A stretch of DNA of 64,000 bases, from assembly GCA_934149245.1 (NCBI GenBank), contig CAKPER010000003.1:1-64000 (forward strand), in the 5' to 3' direction. The notes beneath the pieces are model-generated. The model did no database searches, had not been told where the DNA came from, and saw only the letters and a program-made list of their open reading frames with translations. The translations under genes and the position numbers were made by a program. Positions 19,324 to 28,800 of this stretch are shown piece by piece (the stretch's first letter is position 1; each line of letters opens with the position of its first letter). Origin of the DNA: an uncultured Bacilli bacterium. Its GTDB lineage: Bacteria; Bacillota_I; Bacilli_A; RF39; UBA660.

Positions 19324-20580
19324 ATGCCTAAAATAAAAATAAATGGAAATATGAGACTTAGTGGAGAAATTATTGTTGGAGGTGCTAAGAATAGTGCTGT
19401 TGCGTTAATACCGGCTTCTATTTTGTGTGATGAAAAAGTAGAGATTAGTAATGTTCCTAATATAAGTGATATTGATGCTTTAGAGGAAATATTGTCTTTT
19501 TTAGGAGTTAAATTAGAACGTGGGGAACATAGTGTTGTTATAAATGATACTAATATGCAAAATAGAGATATTCCTTGTTCTATGTCTAGTAAGTTGCGAG
19601 CTTCTTATTATTTTATGGGAGCACTTTTAGGTAAATATAAAAGAGTTGATATGTGTTTTCCTGGGGGGTGTTCTATAGGTGAGAGACCTATAAATTTGCA
19701 TTTGAAGGGTTTTGAGAAGCTTGGAGCTTCTATTAGAGAAGATGATGGAAGATTTATAATTGAGGCTTCTGAGCTTGTTGGAGATGAGATATTTTTAGAT
19801 TTTCCTAGTGTTGGTGCTACTATTAATGTAGTGCTTGCTGCTGTTAAGGCTAAAGGTGTAACTGTTATTAATAATGCTGCTAAAGAACCACATGTTATAG
19901 ATGTTTGTAATTTTTTGAATAGTATGGGTGCAAAAATTAGCGGAGCAGGAACAGGTAGAATTGAAATAGTTGGGGTTGACTATTTACATGCTACTAAATA
20001 TAGTGTTGTTCCAGATATGATAGAGGCAGGAACTTATGTTATAATTGCTTCTTTATTAGGAAAAAATTTAAAGGTTAGTAATATTAATCCTTTGCATATT
20101 GAGAGTTTGACAAGTAAGTTGGAGGAAGCAGGGGTTAATTTAGAGATTGGTAGTGATTATATATTTGTTGCTGATGTTGGAAGTTATACAGGAGTTGATA
20201 TAAAAACTATGGTTTATCCAGGCTTTCCTACTGATTTACAACAACCTATGACGCCTTTTTTAGTAAGTTGTAATGGTATTAGTCATATTGAGGAAACAAT
20301 ATATGAGAATAGATTTCAAAATGTTGCTGATACTATTAAAATGGGAGCTTCTATAGATGTAAGAAATGATAATAAATTGGCTACTATATATGGAAAGAGT
20401 TCTTTAGTTGGTAAAAATGTTAGAGCTACTGATTTGAGAGGCGGAGCTTCTATGGTTATTTGTGGCTTAATAGCAGATGGGATTACAGTTGTTGATAATA
20501 TTCATTATATTCTTAGAGGATATGATGATATGATTGGAAAACTTAGTAATGTTGGGGCAGATATTCAAGTTATTGATTAA
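19324..20580 (+). CDS. murA: UDP-N-acetylglucosamine 1-carboxyvinyltransferase
   Basis: 418 residues from the ATG at 19324, which has AGGAGG 7 bases upstream; the ATG at 19306 precedes that ribosome site. MurA transfers enolpyruvate from PEP to UDP-GlcNAc, the first committed step of peptidoglycan synthesis in the cytosol. Seen: GGAKNSAVALIPAS at the N-terminus, and the catalytic Cys in FPGGCSIGERPINLHL (position of Cys115 in E. coli), so fosfomycin sensitivity would be expected from the Cys. The genomic company (DUF1146, spoIID, mbl downstream) matches the murA neighbourhood of Bacillus. Confidence 0.95.
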   Translation: MPKIKINGNMRLSGEIIVGGAKNSAVALIPASILCDEKVEISNVPNISDIDALEEILSFLGVKLERGEHSVVINDTNMQNRDIPCSMSSKLRASYYFMGALLGKYKRVDMCFPGGCSIGERPINLHLKGFEKLGASIREDDGRFIIEASELVGDEIFLDFPSVGATINVVLAAVKAKGVTVINNAAKEPHVIDVCNFLNSMGAKISGAGTGRIEIVGVDYLHATKYSVVPDMIEAGTYVIIASLLGKNLKVSNINPLHIESLTSKLEEAGVNLEIGSDYIFVADVGSYTGVDIKTMVYPGFPTDLQQPMTPFLVSCNGISHIEETIYENRFQNVADTIKMGASIDVRNDNKLATIYGKSSLVGKNVRATDLRGGASMVICGLIADGITVVDNIHYILRGYDDMIGKLSNVGADIQVID

Positions 20581-20595
20581 AATTTAATAAAGTTA

Positions 20596-20624
20596 TTGAA
20601 AAATTAGAAGAAAATTGTTATAAT
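20596..20624 (+). promoter_or_regulatory. rpmE promoter
   Basis: TTGAAA (20596-20601), 17-base spacer, TATAAT (20619-20624): a near-consensus housekeeping promoter. Confidence 0.7.
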
Positions 20625-20627
20625 AGT

Positions 20628-20668
20628 CTTCGTAATTTATTATCTATGACTTTTAAGTCATGGCGAAG
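20628..20668 (+). promoter_or_regulatory. structured 5' leader of rpmE
   Basis: CTTCG (20628-20632) can pair with CGAAG (20664-20668), and inside it ATGACTT (20646-20652) with AAGTCAT (20655-20661). The outer helix touches the Shine-Dalgarno GGAGGA, so its folding would affect translation. Ribosomal protein leaders of this sort, including L31 leaders in Bacillota, are known. Confidence 0.45.
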
Positions 20669-20679
20669 GAGGAGAAAAA

Positions 20680-20892
20680 ATGAAAAAAGGTATTCATCCT
20701 AATTATGTAGAAGCTACTGTTACTTGTGCTTGTGGAAATACATTTAAAACTATGTCAACTGTTTCTAATATAAATGTTGAGGTATGTAATAAGTGTCATC
20801 CTTTCTATACTGGAAAACAAAATATTGGTGGAAGAAAAGGACAAGTAGAGAAGTTTAATAAAAAGTATGGATTTGATAAGGAAGCAAAATAG
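20680..20892 (+). CDS. rpmE: 50S ribosomal protein L31 (zinc type)
   Basis: 70 residues. The N-terminal MKKGIHPNY and four Cys (CACG around residue 16, CNKC around 36) mark the zinc-binding C+ form of bL31. It joins the central protuberance of the 50S subunit. The stop codon lies inside its own terminator hairpin. Confidence 0.95.
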   Translation: MKKGIHPNYVEATVTCACGNTFKTMSTVSNINVEVCNKCHPFYTGKQNIGGRKGQVEKFNKKYGFDKEAK

Positions 20893-20905
20893 TTGCTTCT
20901 TTTTG
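20881..20905 (+). terminator. rpmE intrinsic terminator
   Basis: GAAGCAA (20881-20887) pairs with TTGCTTC (20893-20899), followed by T-rich sequence; the TAG stop lies in the loop. Confidence 0.8.
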
Positions 20906-21046
20906 TATAAAGTTCTGTTATACTTTGTCACTGATAACATTAAATTTTTATTTTTTTAGTTTATTATTTTTCAGAAATTATGAGTTATAATTTTATATTG
21001 TTATAAATGTTTAGTATCAGTCGTTATGGTTAATACAACTTTGTAT

Positions 21047-21079
21047 AAAAAAATATTTATGAATTAATCATAAATATTT
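21047..21079 (-). terminator. terminator of the minus-strand SleB-like gene
   Basis: AAATATTTATGA (21051-21062) and TCATAAATATTT (21068-21079) are perfect complements; on the minus strand the hairpin is followed by T residues. Confidence 0.7.
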
Positions 21080-21087
21080 GATGATAG

Positions 21088-21882
21088 TTATTCGTCAGTG
21101 TATTCTCCAGATTTAAAGTCATAGTGGCCATTGCCATATTTTTCTTTAAGTTTTTTATTATCATAGCCGAATGGATCACTTCCTTTTGAAGGATGACAGT
21201 AGTAAGTCCAAGTAATGGCATCATTACCAAAACTATCAGAACTTTGTTTACATTTAGAAACATAACGTACATATTCTTTTTTATTATTCTTATTAATAAG
21301 TTTTCCGTTGTTGGAAACTTCTTCTAAATCATTGACATCATCATGCTGATTGATATATTTTGGGAGTGTTCTTTTTCCATCTACTAAAACTTTTTTTACG
21401 GCATCAATTACTTTATCTGTAGCTTTATTTTCGCTTGATCCATTGTCCATGTAGTAGCTAGCATTAGCAAACCAGCCACTGTTTCTAATGTAATCGTAAA
21501 GTCCTTCTGAACCTGTTTGACCATCATATTTGCCATTATTATTAACTTCAAATAGATTTGCCATCAGTGATGCTTCAGCAGCAGCTCCTTCTACTGTTCC
21601 TTGTTCTTGAACACATAATCTAGCTATTTTTTTGACTTGTTCATCGCTTAAGTCATAAGTAGAGAAATCTGTATTAATTTCTTCAGCAGAAGATGTATTT
21701 AGAATATTTTCGTTATCAAGATCAAAATCCTCTATTGAAACATTTCGATTAGCTTCTTTGTTTTTATAGTTTAATGGATTATTTAACTGTAATATTGAGC
21801 TTGGGGGAAGTTCTATATCTGGTATCCATAGGTCAATTTCTTTGCCGGTATATACATTTTTTGTAATTCTTTTTATTTCCAT
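21088..21882 (-). CDS. SleB-like cell-wall hydrolase domain protein
   Basis: 264 residues from the ATG at 21882, 8 bases after GGAG; a GTG at 21891 is less likely. Residues ~80-185 resemble the SleB/CwlJ hydrolase fold: VKKIARLCVQEQGTVEGAAAEASLMANL (Glu in the expected catalytic place) followed by GLYDYIRNSGWFANASYY. No signal peptide is seen, so the protein may act in phage-like lysis, be released with the spore, or leave by the T7SS. It is the only minus-strand gene in a conserved plus-strand stretch and splits rpmE from rpiB, so it may be an insertion. The first ~75 and last ~60 residues are unrecognised. Confidence 0.6.
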   Translation of the reverse strand: MEIKRITKNVYTGKEIDLWIPDIELPPSSILQLNNPLNYKNKEANRNVSIEDFDLDNENILNTSSAEEINTDFSTYDLSDEQVKKIARLCVQEQGTVEGAAAEASLMANLFEVNNNGKYDGQTGSEGLYDYIRNSGWFANASYYMDNGSSENKATDKVIDAVKKVLVDGKRTLPKYINQHDDVNDLEEVSNNGKLINKNNKKEYVRYVSKCKQSSDSFGNDAITWTYYCHPSKGSDPFGYDNKKLKEKYGNGHYDFKSGEYTDE

Positions 21883-21922
21883 ACTATTCACTCCAGTTCT
21901 TTTTATTTAGATATTTTTGGTT

Positions 21923-21939
21923 AGTAGAATTTTTCTACT
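21923..21939. promoter_or_regulatory. short inverted repeat upstream of the SleB-like gene
   Basis: AGTAGAA (21923-21929) and TTCTACT (21933-21939), a perfect 7-bp palindrome arm pair between the divergent SleB-like and rpiB genes. Possible operator. Confidence 0.3.
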
Positions 21940-22027
21940 CAAGTAGATATTATCATTATTTTTATGTTTTGGCAATATGAATTTTGTTTGATTTATAATA
22001 AAAAAGTTTTTTTATTTGGTGAATATA

Positions 22028-22056
22028 TTGACATGTTTACTAATATTTATTATCAT
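22028..22056 (+). promoter_or_regulatory. promoter of the rpiB-DUF1146-spoIID cluster
   Basis: TTGACA (22028-22033), 17-base spacer, TATCAT (22051-22056). Confidence 0.6.
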
Positions 22057-22086
22057 TAATTTAGCGTATATGAAGGAGGAATAAAA

Positions 22087-22530
22087 ATGAAGATAGGTAT
22101 TTGTTCTGATCATAGAGGATTTTATATGAAAAGTGTAATACTTGAGTATTTAGAACATTCTGGTTATGAAGTAATTGATTTTGGAACTGATAGTGATGAA
22201 TCTGTTGATTTTCCAGTTTATGCTTTTAAACTTGGTGATGCTATTAGTAAGAGAAAAGTTAATTTTGGAATAGCTATATGTGGTACTGGTATTGGAATGA
22301 GTATAGCCTTAAATAAAGTAAAAGGCGTTTATTGTGCTAAAATTAGTAGTATAAATGAGGCTGTTTTATGTAGACAACATAATAATGCAAATGCTATTGC
22401 ATTTAGTGCAGATATTGATCAAGAGTTGGCAAAAGAAATGGTTGATAAGTTTTTAGAAACAACATTTTTAGATGCAGATAAATATAAAAGAAGAAATAAA
22501 ATGATAAAAGATAGAGAAAAAAATGATTAA
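22087..22530 (+). CDS. rpiB: ribose-5-phosphate isomerase B
   Basis: 147 residues. RpiB/LacAB family: CSDHRGF at the N-terminus, the catalytic Cys in ICGTGIGMSIALNK, and RQHNNANAIAF. Interconverts ribose-5-phosphate and ribulose-5-phosphate in the pentose phosphate pathway, which here would feed the phosphoketolase encoded at 51187. AGGAGG Shine-Dalgarno. Overlaps the next gene by 8 bp. Confidence 0.93.
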   Translation: MKIGICSDHRGFYMKSVILEYLEHSGYEVIDFGTDSDESVDFPVYAFKLGDAISKRKVNFGIAICGTGIGMSIALNKVKGVYCAKISSINEAVLCRQHNNANAIAFSADIDQELAKEMVDKFLETTFLDADKYKRRNKMIKDREKND

Positions 22531-22714
22531 AATAGTTCTTTATATTATTGTTATTCCAATAGTTGTTTATTGTTTGGATAGTGTTGATATAAATAAGTTC
22601 TTTAAAAAGGGACGTAGTAATTATTATCAAGCAAGAATATTTTATATATTTTTAGTGATGATGATGTCTTATTTAATAGTAAATTTTATGAATGATTTTT
22701 TAGGAGTATTTTAA
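22523..22714 (+). CDS. DUF1146 (YwzB-like) small membrane protein
   Basis: 63 residues with two membrane helices and the central motif DSVDINKFFKKGR followed by YYQARIFYI, which matches the DUF1146/YwzB family. The family gene sits near murA and spoIID in Bacillus, as here. Function unknown. Confidence 0.8.
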   Translation: MIKIVLYIIVIPIVVYCLDSVDINKFFKKGRSNYYQARIFYIFLVMMMSYLIVNFMNDFLGVF

Positions 22715-22727
22715 AGCGAGGTTAATT

Positions 22728-23666
22728 ATGAAAAAAATGTTATTAATTACAGTAGTTTTAATTATTATTCCTTTTTTTGTGGTTAAAATAAGTAATAAGG
22801 ATTTAAAAAAGTATACGGAATCTGAGATAAAATTGGATTTTGTATCAAATAGAATAGTGAGAGTTAAGAGAGTAAATAAAAATAGAATAGATAATGTTAG
22901 ATTAGAGGAATATGTTGTTGGAGCTGTTGGAGGAGAGATGCCAGTTAGTTTTTCGATTGAGGCTTTGAAGGCACAAGCTGTTGCTAGTAGAAGTTATGTT
23001 TTAAAAAAACAAGAAAATAATAAGGATGGTACTTATGATGTTGTTGATACAACTAGTAATCAGGTTTATTTAGATGATGATGATTTGAAAGAAAAATGGA
23101 AAGATAGTTATGTTAGTTATATAAATAAAGTTAGAGAAGCAGTTAATGAAACTTCTATGGAATATTTGGAATATAATGGAGAGATTGCTAATACAATGTT
23201 TTTTTCTACTAGTAATGGTTATACTGAAGATAGTCAAGTAGTTTTTTCTGAAGATATTCCTTATTTAAAGAGTGTTGATTCAAAGTGGGATGAATCTATT
23301 TCTAGTTCTTTTAATTATGAAGTTGAAATGAGTTTAGATGATTTTTATAAAAAATTGGATTTAAATTATGATAAAAATTTATCTATAGTTTTATTAGATA
23401 GAAGTAGTAGTGGAAGAATAATTTCTTTAAAAATAAATGGTAAACTATTTACAGGAAGGGAAGTATATAATAAATTAAAAATTAGATCTACAGATTTTGC
23501 TATTATTCAGGAAGGGGAAAAAGTTAAAATTAAGACTAAAGGATTTGGTCATGGTGTTGGAATGAGTCAGTATGGTGCATTTGGTATGGCTAAAAATGGT
23601 TATAAATATAACGAAATATTAGCACATTACTATAAAGGAACAAATTTAAAAAAATTAGCAAACTAG
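22728..23666 (+). CDS. spoIID: stage II sporulation protein D
   Basis: 312 residues with an N-terminal membrane anchor. SpoIID is the lytic transglycosylase that, with SpoIIP and SpoIIM, remodels septal peptidoglycan so the mother cell can engulf the forespore. Seen: EEYVVGAVGGEMPVSFSIEALKAQAVASRSY, containing the catalytic Glu (GEMP), and GHGVGMSQYGAFGMA near the C-terminus. Expressed in the mother cell under sigma-E in relatives. Neighbours spoIIQ, spoIIID and mbl form the conserved Bacillus order. Confidence 0.95.
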   Translation: MKKMLLITVVLIIIPFFVVKISNKDLKKYTESEIKLDFVSNRIVRVKRVNKNRIDNVRLEEYVVGAVGGEMPVSFSIEALKAQAVASRSYVLKKQENNKDGTYDVVDTTSNQVYLDDDDLKEKWKDSYVSYINKVREAVNETSMEYLEYNGEIANTMFFSTSNGYTEDSQVVFSEDIPYLKSVDSKWDESISSSFNYEVEMSLDDFYKKLDLNYDKNLSIVLLDRSSSGRIISLKINGKLFTGREVYNKLKIRSTDFAIIQEGEKVKIKTKGFGHGVGMSQYGAFGMAKNGYKYNEILAHYYKGTNLKKLAN

Positions 23667-23715
23667 TGTATAAAAAACTTTACTTTAGTAAATAATTAGA
23701 GTAGAGGTGAGAAAG

Positions 23716-24363
23716 GTGAAAAAAAGAAAATTAAAACCATTTTTAGTTCCTGTTGTTTATGTTTTATCTTTTGCAATGTTAATTACAAGTGTTTACTTTA
23801 TAGAAAGAATTATAAATAATACTGTCTTTAAGAGTGAAAATATCAAAGAAGTAAATAAAGATGAGGATGAAGATATTAATATTTCTAATGATATGCCAGT
23901 TGTTAATACTGAACCACAGATAATAAGGCCATATATAAATGAGAAAGTTTCTGTTGTAAAGAATTATTATAATTATAAAGCTGATAATGCTAGTCAAGAG
24001 AATTCAATTTTATATTATGGTAATACTTATATGCAAAATTCTGGTATTGATTATAGTGCTAATGAAGAATTTGAGGTTGTTAGTGTTTTAGACGGTACTA
24101 TTACTGAAATAGTAGATGATGAGGTAATGGGTAAGACAATAAAAATAAAGCATAATAATGATTTAGTTAGTGTATATCAAAGTATGGGAACTGTTGATTT
24201 TAAGGTTAATGATACTGTTACTCAAGGTGCTGTAATAGGACTTAGTGGTGTAAATAATGTTAGTAAAGATTTAGGTAATCACTTACATTTTGAATTATAC
24301 CATAAGGGTAATGTTGTGAATCCTGATGATTATTATGGTAAGCTTGTTAGTGAGCTTAAGTAA
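23716..24363 (+). CDS. spoIIQ: SpoIIQ-like LytM-domain protein
   Basis: 215 residues from the GTG at 23716 (an in-frame GTG at 23707 is also possible). N-terminal membrane helix, linker, then an M23/LytM domain. SpoIIQ in the forespore membrane binds SpoIIIAH across the septum. In the first metal motif (usual H-x-G-x-D) the His is Asn (NSGIDYSA) while the later HLHF is kept, so it is probably non-catalytic like the Bacillus protein. Ends at an intrinsic terminator at 24363. Confidence 0.88.
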   Translation: MKKRKLKPFLVPVVYVLSFAMLITSVYFIERIINNTVFKSENIKEVNKDEDEDINISNDMPVVNTEPQIIRPYINEKVSVVKNYYNYKADNASQENSILYYGNTYMQNSGIDYSANEEFEVVSVLDGTITEIVDDEVMGKTIKIKHNNDLVSVYQSMGTVDFKVNDTVTQGAVIGLSGVNNVSKDLGNHLHFELYHKGNVVNPDDYYGKLVSELK

Positions 24364-24387
24364 GGTGGTACTATTCCACTTTTTTTC
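24363..24387 (+). terminator. terminator between spoIIQ and spoIIID
   Basis: AGGTGG (24363-24368) pairs with CCACTT (24376-24381), followed by T-run. Confidence 0.65.
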
Positions 24388-24430
24388 ATATATTTTTGAA
24401 TATCCAATATATTTTATAAAGGAGATGTTT

Positions 24431-24688
24431 ATGAATAAAAGAATAATTAATCGGGTAAAAGAAGAGGGTAAGTGTATGATTGATACTGGTAAAACAGTTA
24501 GGGAGATTGCTTCTATATTTGGAGTTAGTAAGAGTACAGTACATAAGGATCTTAAGGATAGATTACTTGAAATAGATAGTTCTATGTATGATGAAGTTTC
24601 TAAAATTTTGCAATATCATATTGATGTTAGGCATATTAGAGGTGGAGAATCTACTAGGAGAAAATTTTTTGAAGAAAATGCAAATTAG
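24431..24688 (+). CDS. spoIIID: SpoIIID sporulation transcription factor
   Basis: 85 residues from the ATG at 24431 (AGGAGATG Shine-Dalgarno); the upstream frame overlaps spoIIQ and is not used. Helix-turn-helix TVREIASIFGVSKSTVHKDLKDRL is the SpoIIID signature; the C-terminal basic helix RGGESTRRKF also fits. It activates and represses sigma-E regulon genes in the mother cell. Followed by mbl, as in Bacillus. Confidence 0.95.
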   Translation: MNKRIINRVKEEGKCMIDTGKTVREIASIFGVSKSTVHKDLKDRLLEIDSSMYDEVSKILQYHIDVRHIRGGESTRRKFFEENAN

Positions 24689-24741
24689 TAGTATTCAAAC
24701 TTGTTAATATGTGGTAAAATAATGGTTAGGATGGTGATATT

Positions 24742-25737
24742 ATGTTTAACAAAGACATTGGAATAGATTTAGGAACTGCAAATGTGCTTATATATATAAA
24801 GGGACAAGGGATAGTATTGGATGAACCAAGTGTGGTGGCTATTGATACTGATACTAAGAAACCTTTAGCTGTTGGTACAGAGGCAAGAGAAATGTTAGGT
24901 AGAACACCAGGTAAAGTTAAGGCTATAAGACCTATGAAAGATGGTGTAATTGCTGATTTTGATACTACTGAGGTTATGCTTAATTATTTTATTAAGAAAG
25001 TTAGTGGAAAAAGTTTCTTTTCGCGTCCTAGAATACTTATTTGTTGTCCTTCTAATATCACTCAGGTAGAAAAAAATGCCATTATTGAAGCAGCTGAAAG
25101 AACTGGAGCTAAGAAAGTTTTTATTGATGAAGAACCTAAAGTAGCAGCTATAGGAGCTGGAATGGATATTTCTAAACCTAGTGGAAATATGGTTATTGAT
25201 ATTGGTGGTGGTACTACTGATATTGCAATTCTATCTTTAGGTGGAATTGTTAACAGTGCTTCTATTAGAGTTGCTGGTAATGCTTTTGATAGTGACATAG
25301 TAAAGTATATTAAAGATAAATATAAATTACTTGTTGGTGATAGGACTGCTGAGGATATTAAAATAACGATAGGTACAGTTTATCCTGGATCTAGAAATGA
25401 AAAGATGGAAGTTAGGGGAAGAGATTTAGTTACAGGTCTTCCACATTCTATAACTATTACTAGTGATGAGGTTGAAGAAGCTTTAAGAGAAAGTATTTAT
25501 ACTATTGTTCATGCCGCTAAAGGAATATTAGAACAAACTCCTCCTGAATTATCTGCTGATATTATTGATAAAGGTATAGTTCTTACTGGTGGTGGTTGTA
25601 TGGTTGATGGATTTAGTCAATTATTATCTCAAGAGTTAAAAGTACCAGTCTTTATAGCTGAAAGTCCTCTAACATGTGTAGCTGAGGGTACTGGAGTTTT
25701 ACTAGATAATATAAATTTAATAGATGGAAGATTGTAA
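24742..25737 (+). CDS. mbl: MreB-family cell-shape protein Mbl
   Basis: 331 residues. Actin-like ATPase that guides lateral wall synthesis at the inner face of the membrane. Seen: DIGIDLGTANVLIY (phosphate 1), VIDIGGGTTDIAIL (phosphate 2), and GIVLTGGGCMVDG (adenosine motif). Named mbl rather than mreB because it follows spoIIID directly, the conserved arrangement, and lacks mreC-mreD next to it. A terminator follows at 25746. Confidence 0.93.
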   Translation: MFNKDIGIDLGTANVLIYIKGQGIVLDEPSVVAIDTDTKKPLAVGTEAREMLGRTPGKVKAIRPMKDGVIADFDTTEVMLNYFIKKVSGKSFFSRPRILICCPSNITQVEKNAIIEAAERTGAKKVFIDEEPKVAAIGAGMDISKPSGNMVIDIGGGTTDIAILSLGGIVNSASIRVAGNAFDSDIVKYIKDKYKLLVGDRTAEDIKITIGTVYPGSRNEKMEVRGRDLVTGLPHSITITSDEVEEALRESIYTIVHAAKGILEQTPPELSADIIDKGIVLTGGGCMVDGFSQLLSQELKVPVFIAESPLTCVAEGTGVLLDNINLIDGRL

Positions 25738-25745
25738 GAATATTT

Positions 25746-25779
25746 AAATTATTACTTTTTATGAGTAGTAATTTTTTTA
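25746..25779 (+). terminator. mbl intrinsic terminator
   Basis: AAATTATTACT (25746-25756) pairs with AGTAGTAATTT (25764-25774), one wobble, then T-run. Confidence 0.75.
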
Positions 25780-25874
25780 TTTTACATTTTTATAAAAATT
25801 TTAAATAGGTGATTACTTTTCCTTTTATATAATTTATATTTGTTATATAATTATGATAATAGGAGAGTGAAAAA

Positions 25875-28800
25875 GTGGATAGAGTATGTAAAGATTTATT
25901 AGATAATTTAGAAAATCGAAGTAGTGAAGAAAATTTTAATATATTTTGTTCTTTGGATAAACAGCATAAAATTGAAGTTTTAGACCAAGTTAATGATTAT
26001 TATGGTTTTATGTTTGTTTCTAATTTACAATCAAAAGTGATTATGGTAGAACTTTTATGTGAAGTAAAATCTGATAATCTTAAAATTAAATGTGTTAATG
26101 ATATTAAATTTAATGATTATGATAGAGTAGATATTTTATGTAGTTTAGAGTCGGATGATTTAAAAATAAAATATTTGAATGAACTTGATGGAGTGTCTAA
26201 AATAGAAATTATTTGTAGTTTAAAATCAGATGAATTAAAATGTCGTTATATTGATAATTATAGTGATAATTTTGATGATGATGTGGCATATTCGAGTAGA
26301 CATGCGGAAAAATATTTTGACAAAAATAGTATTATCTGTAGTTTAAAATCAGATGAATTAAAGTTAAAGTATTTTAATGATTTTGGTGATTCAGAGATTC
26401 TTTGTAGTTTAGGGTCAGATGATTTAAAACTAAAATATTTTAATGAACTTTATGATGATTATTCCAAAGTATCAGTTATTGAGAGTTTAAAATCAGATAT
26501 TTTAAAAGAAAAATATTTGAATACTATTACTCTAGAGAATGGTTATGATGAATTGGATATTGACTATTTGAAAAGTGTTGTTATAAAAAGTTTTGCTTCA
26601 GATGAATTAAAGGTTAAATACTTAGAAAATTTTGATCTTGATGGGGTTTATATAGTTTGTAGTTTAAAATCAGATGATTTAAAACTAAAATATTTAGATA
26701 GTTTTGATGATTCAGCTGGATTAAAAAGATTAAAAATAATCTGTAGTTTTGCTTCAGATGAATTAAAACTTAAATTTTTAGATGACTATAATAAAGCTGG
26801 TAAAGCAGAAATTATCTGTAGTTTAAAATCAGATGAATTGAAGATAAAAAATTTACCAAAATTTTATGGTAAATTGAAAGAGAAAATTGTTCTTAGTCTT
26901 TCTAGTACAGAAAAATTATTTGATTATTTGCAAAAAAGTAATAATTCTGAATTAATAAATAGTTTGTTATTTAGTAGTAGTTCAGAAAAACAATATGTAG
27001 TAATAATTGACTTATTATTTATGAAAGATAAGGATTATTCTCCAGAATTAATAGAGAAACTTTGGGACGATAAATTGGACTTAGAAAAGAAAATTTATAT
27101 GGTATCAAAAATTTCTTCTTTAAGTATAGATGATGAAATAATACCAAAAATTATTTTTTTAATTAAATATTCTTGGGGAGATGAGGTTAGTTTTATCAAA
27201 AATTTTAAGAAAGTTAATACATTTGTTGAAAAGGTAGGAATTTCTACGGATGAATTTTGGAAGTATTGTGTTGGTGATGTTACTGTTTTTGATAAAATTT
27301 CATTAATTACTGATGAAGATAATTTTATTAGAGTGAAAAACTACTTTTTTAAAAATATTTATGAAAAAAATGATTCAATAGTAAATCAGGTAAAAAATTT
27401 TATTAATTTAGTTAAAAATTATGATGATTATAAGGATTTATGTAATGATGTATTGAATAATAGTTCTCAGTTAAAAAATAATTATAAAGATGATATATTA
27501 TTTTTATTCAATAGAAATACTGTTATGGTTGATTTTGATAAACCTCACGATTTAGACGAATGTAGTTTAATTAGAGAAAATATTAAGAATAAATATAAAA
27601 AAAGTTTGATTAATGTTTCACATCTAAATGATGAGGAATTAAAGGATAATATTTGTAAGGTATTATTTAATAGAGATTTGAAATCTTTACAAAAAATCAT
27701 TGATATTTATGGTAATGTTGAAGAATTAAGAAAGTTGCAATTTAATGATAGAAATGATCCTGTTATAGTTGATGAGATAGAAAAAATGATTGTTTATGTA
27801 TCTTTTTTTGAAGAAATAATAAGTTTAGATGATAGGGGGATTTTAGAGAAACTTGCCTCTAATATTAGTAATAATTTAGATTTGATTTTAGATTTTTCTT
27901 TACAGAAAAATAATTTAGAAGAAAAGTATCGAGATTTATATGGATTAGAATCTGAAAGAGGGACTACAAAAATAATTAAAGGGGAAGCTTCTTATTATTC
28001 AGTTATTGATAAAGAGAAGACTTCTAAGTATGGCGTTGATGTATATGATTTTTCTCGTAAGGAGTATTGTTTATATGCTCATGTTTGTAGTAAATCTGAG
28101 TCTTATGAAGATTTAATAAATGGAAAAGCTACGTTAGATACCAATTTTATTTCTTTTTCACCAATAAGTTATAGAAATCAATTATATCGTGATTATAGAA
28201 AAAATAAAATTATATTCGGATATGATAATGTTCCAAGTGATAAATTTATTATGAGTTCTCCTAAAAATTTGGGTAGTAATTTTTTCTTGAAGAGGGGAAA
28301 TATTGATGCTCATTATGAAGTAGTTAATAGGTATCAAAGAGGAATTTTGGAAACTAGTCGAGCTAGTTATTCAAATGCAGAAACTTTGTGTATTAGGGAA
28401 GGTTTGAAACCAAAGTATATTATTTTACCTAAAGGTAAAGAACCAACTTCTGAAGAATTGGAAATAGCAAAAAAATATAATTTAAAATTTGTTATTACTC
28501 AACCTAATCAAGCTTCTATTAATAATCCAGAGAAAATTCCACAAGAATATAATGAATTAGAAAAAGAAGATTTAAGTAATATAAATAAATTAAAAGAATT
28601 GAGAGATAAGTTAGCTAAGTATAGTAAAAAAGGTAAAAAAAGAAGAATTGCTATAATGACAGATTCACATGCTTTATTTGAACCAACTTTGGCAATTTTA
28701 GAAGATGCTAGAAGAAATGGTATTAGTGAAATCTATTCTTTAGGCGATAACATTGGTACTGGCTCTAACCCTAGAGAAGTTTTAGAATTGCTGGATAAAT

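Noticed and set aside
26060..26850. Regular ~25-bp repeats that look like a CRISPR array
   Set aside because: Spacing is irregular, copies diverge, and all lie in one open frame encoding the SLKSDELK protein repeat.
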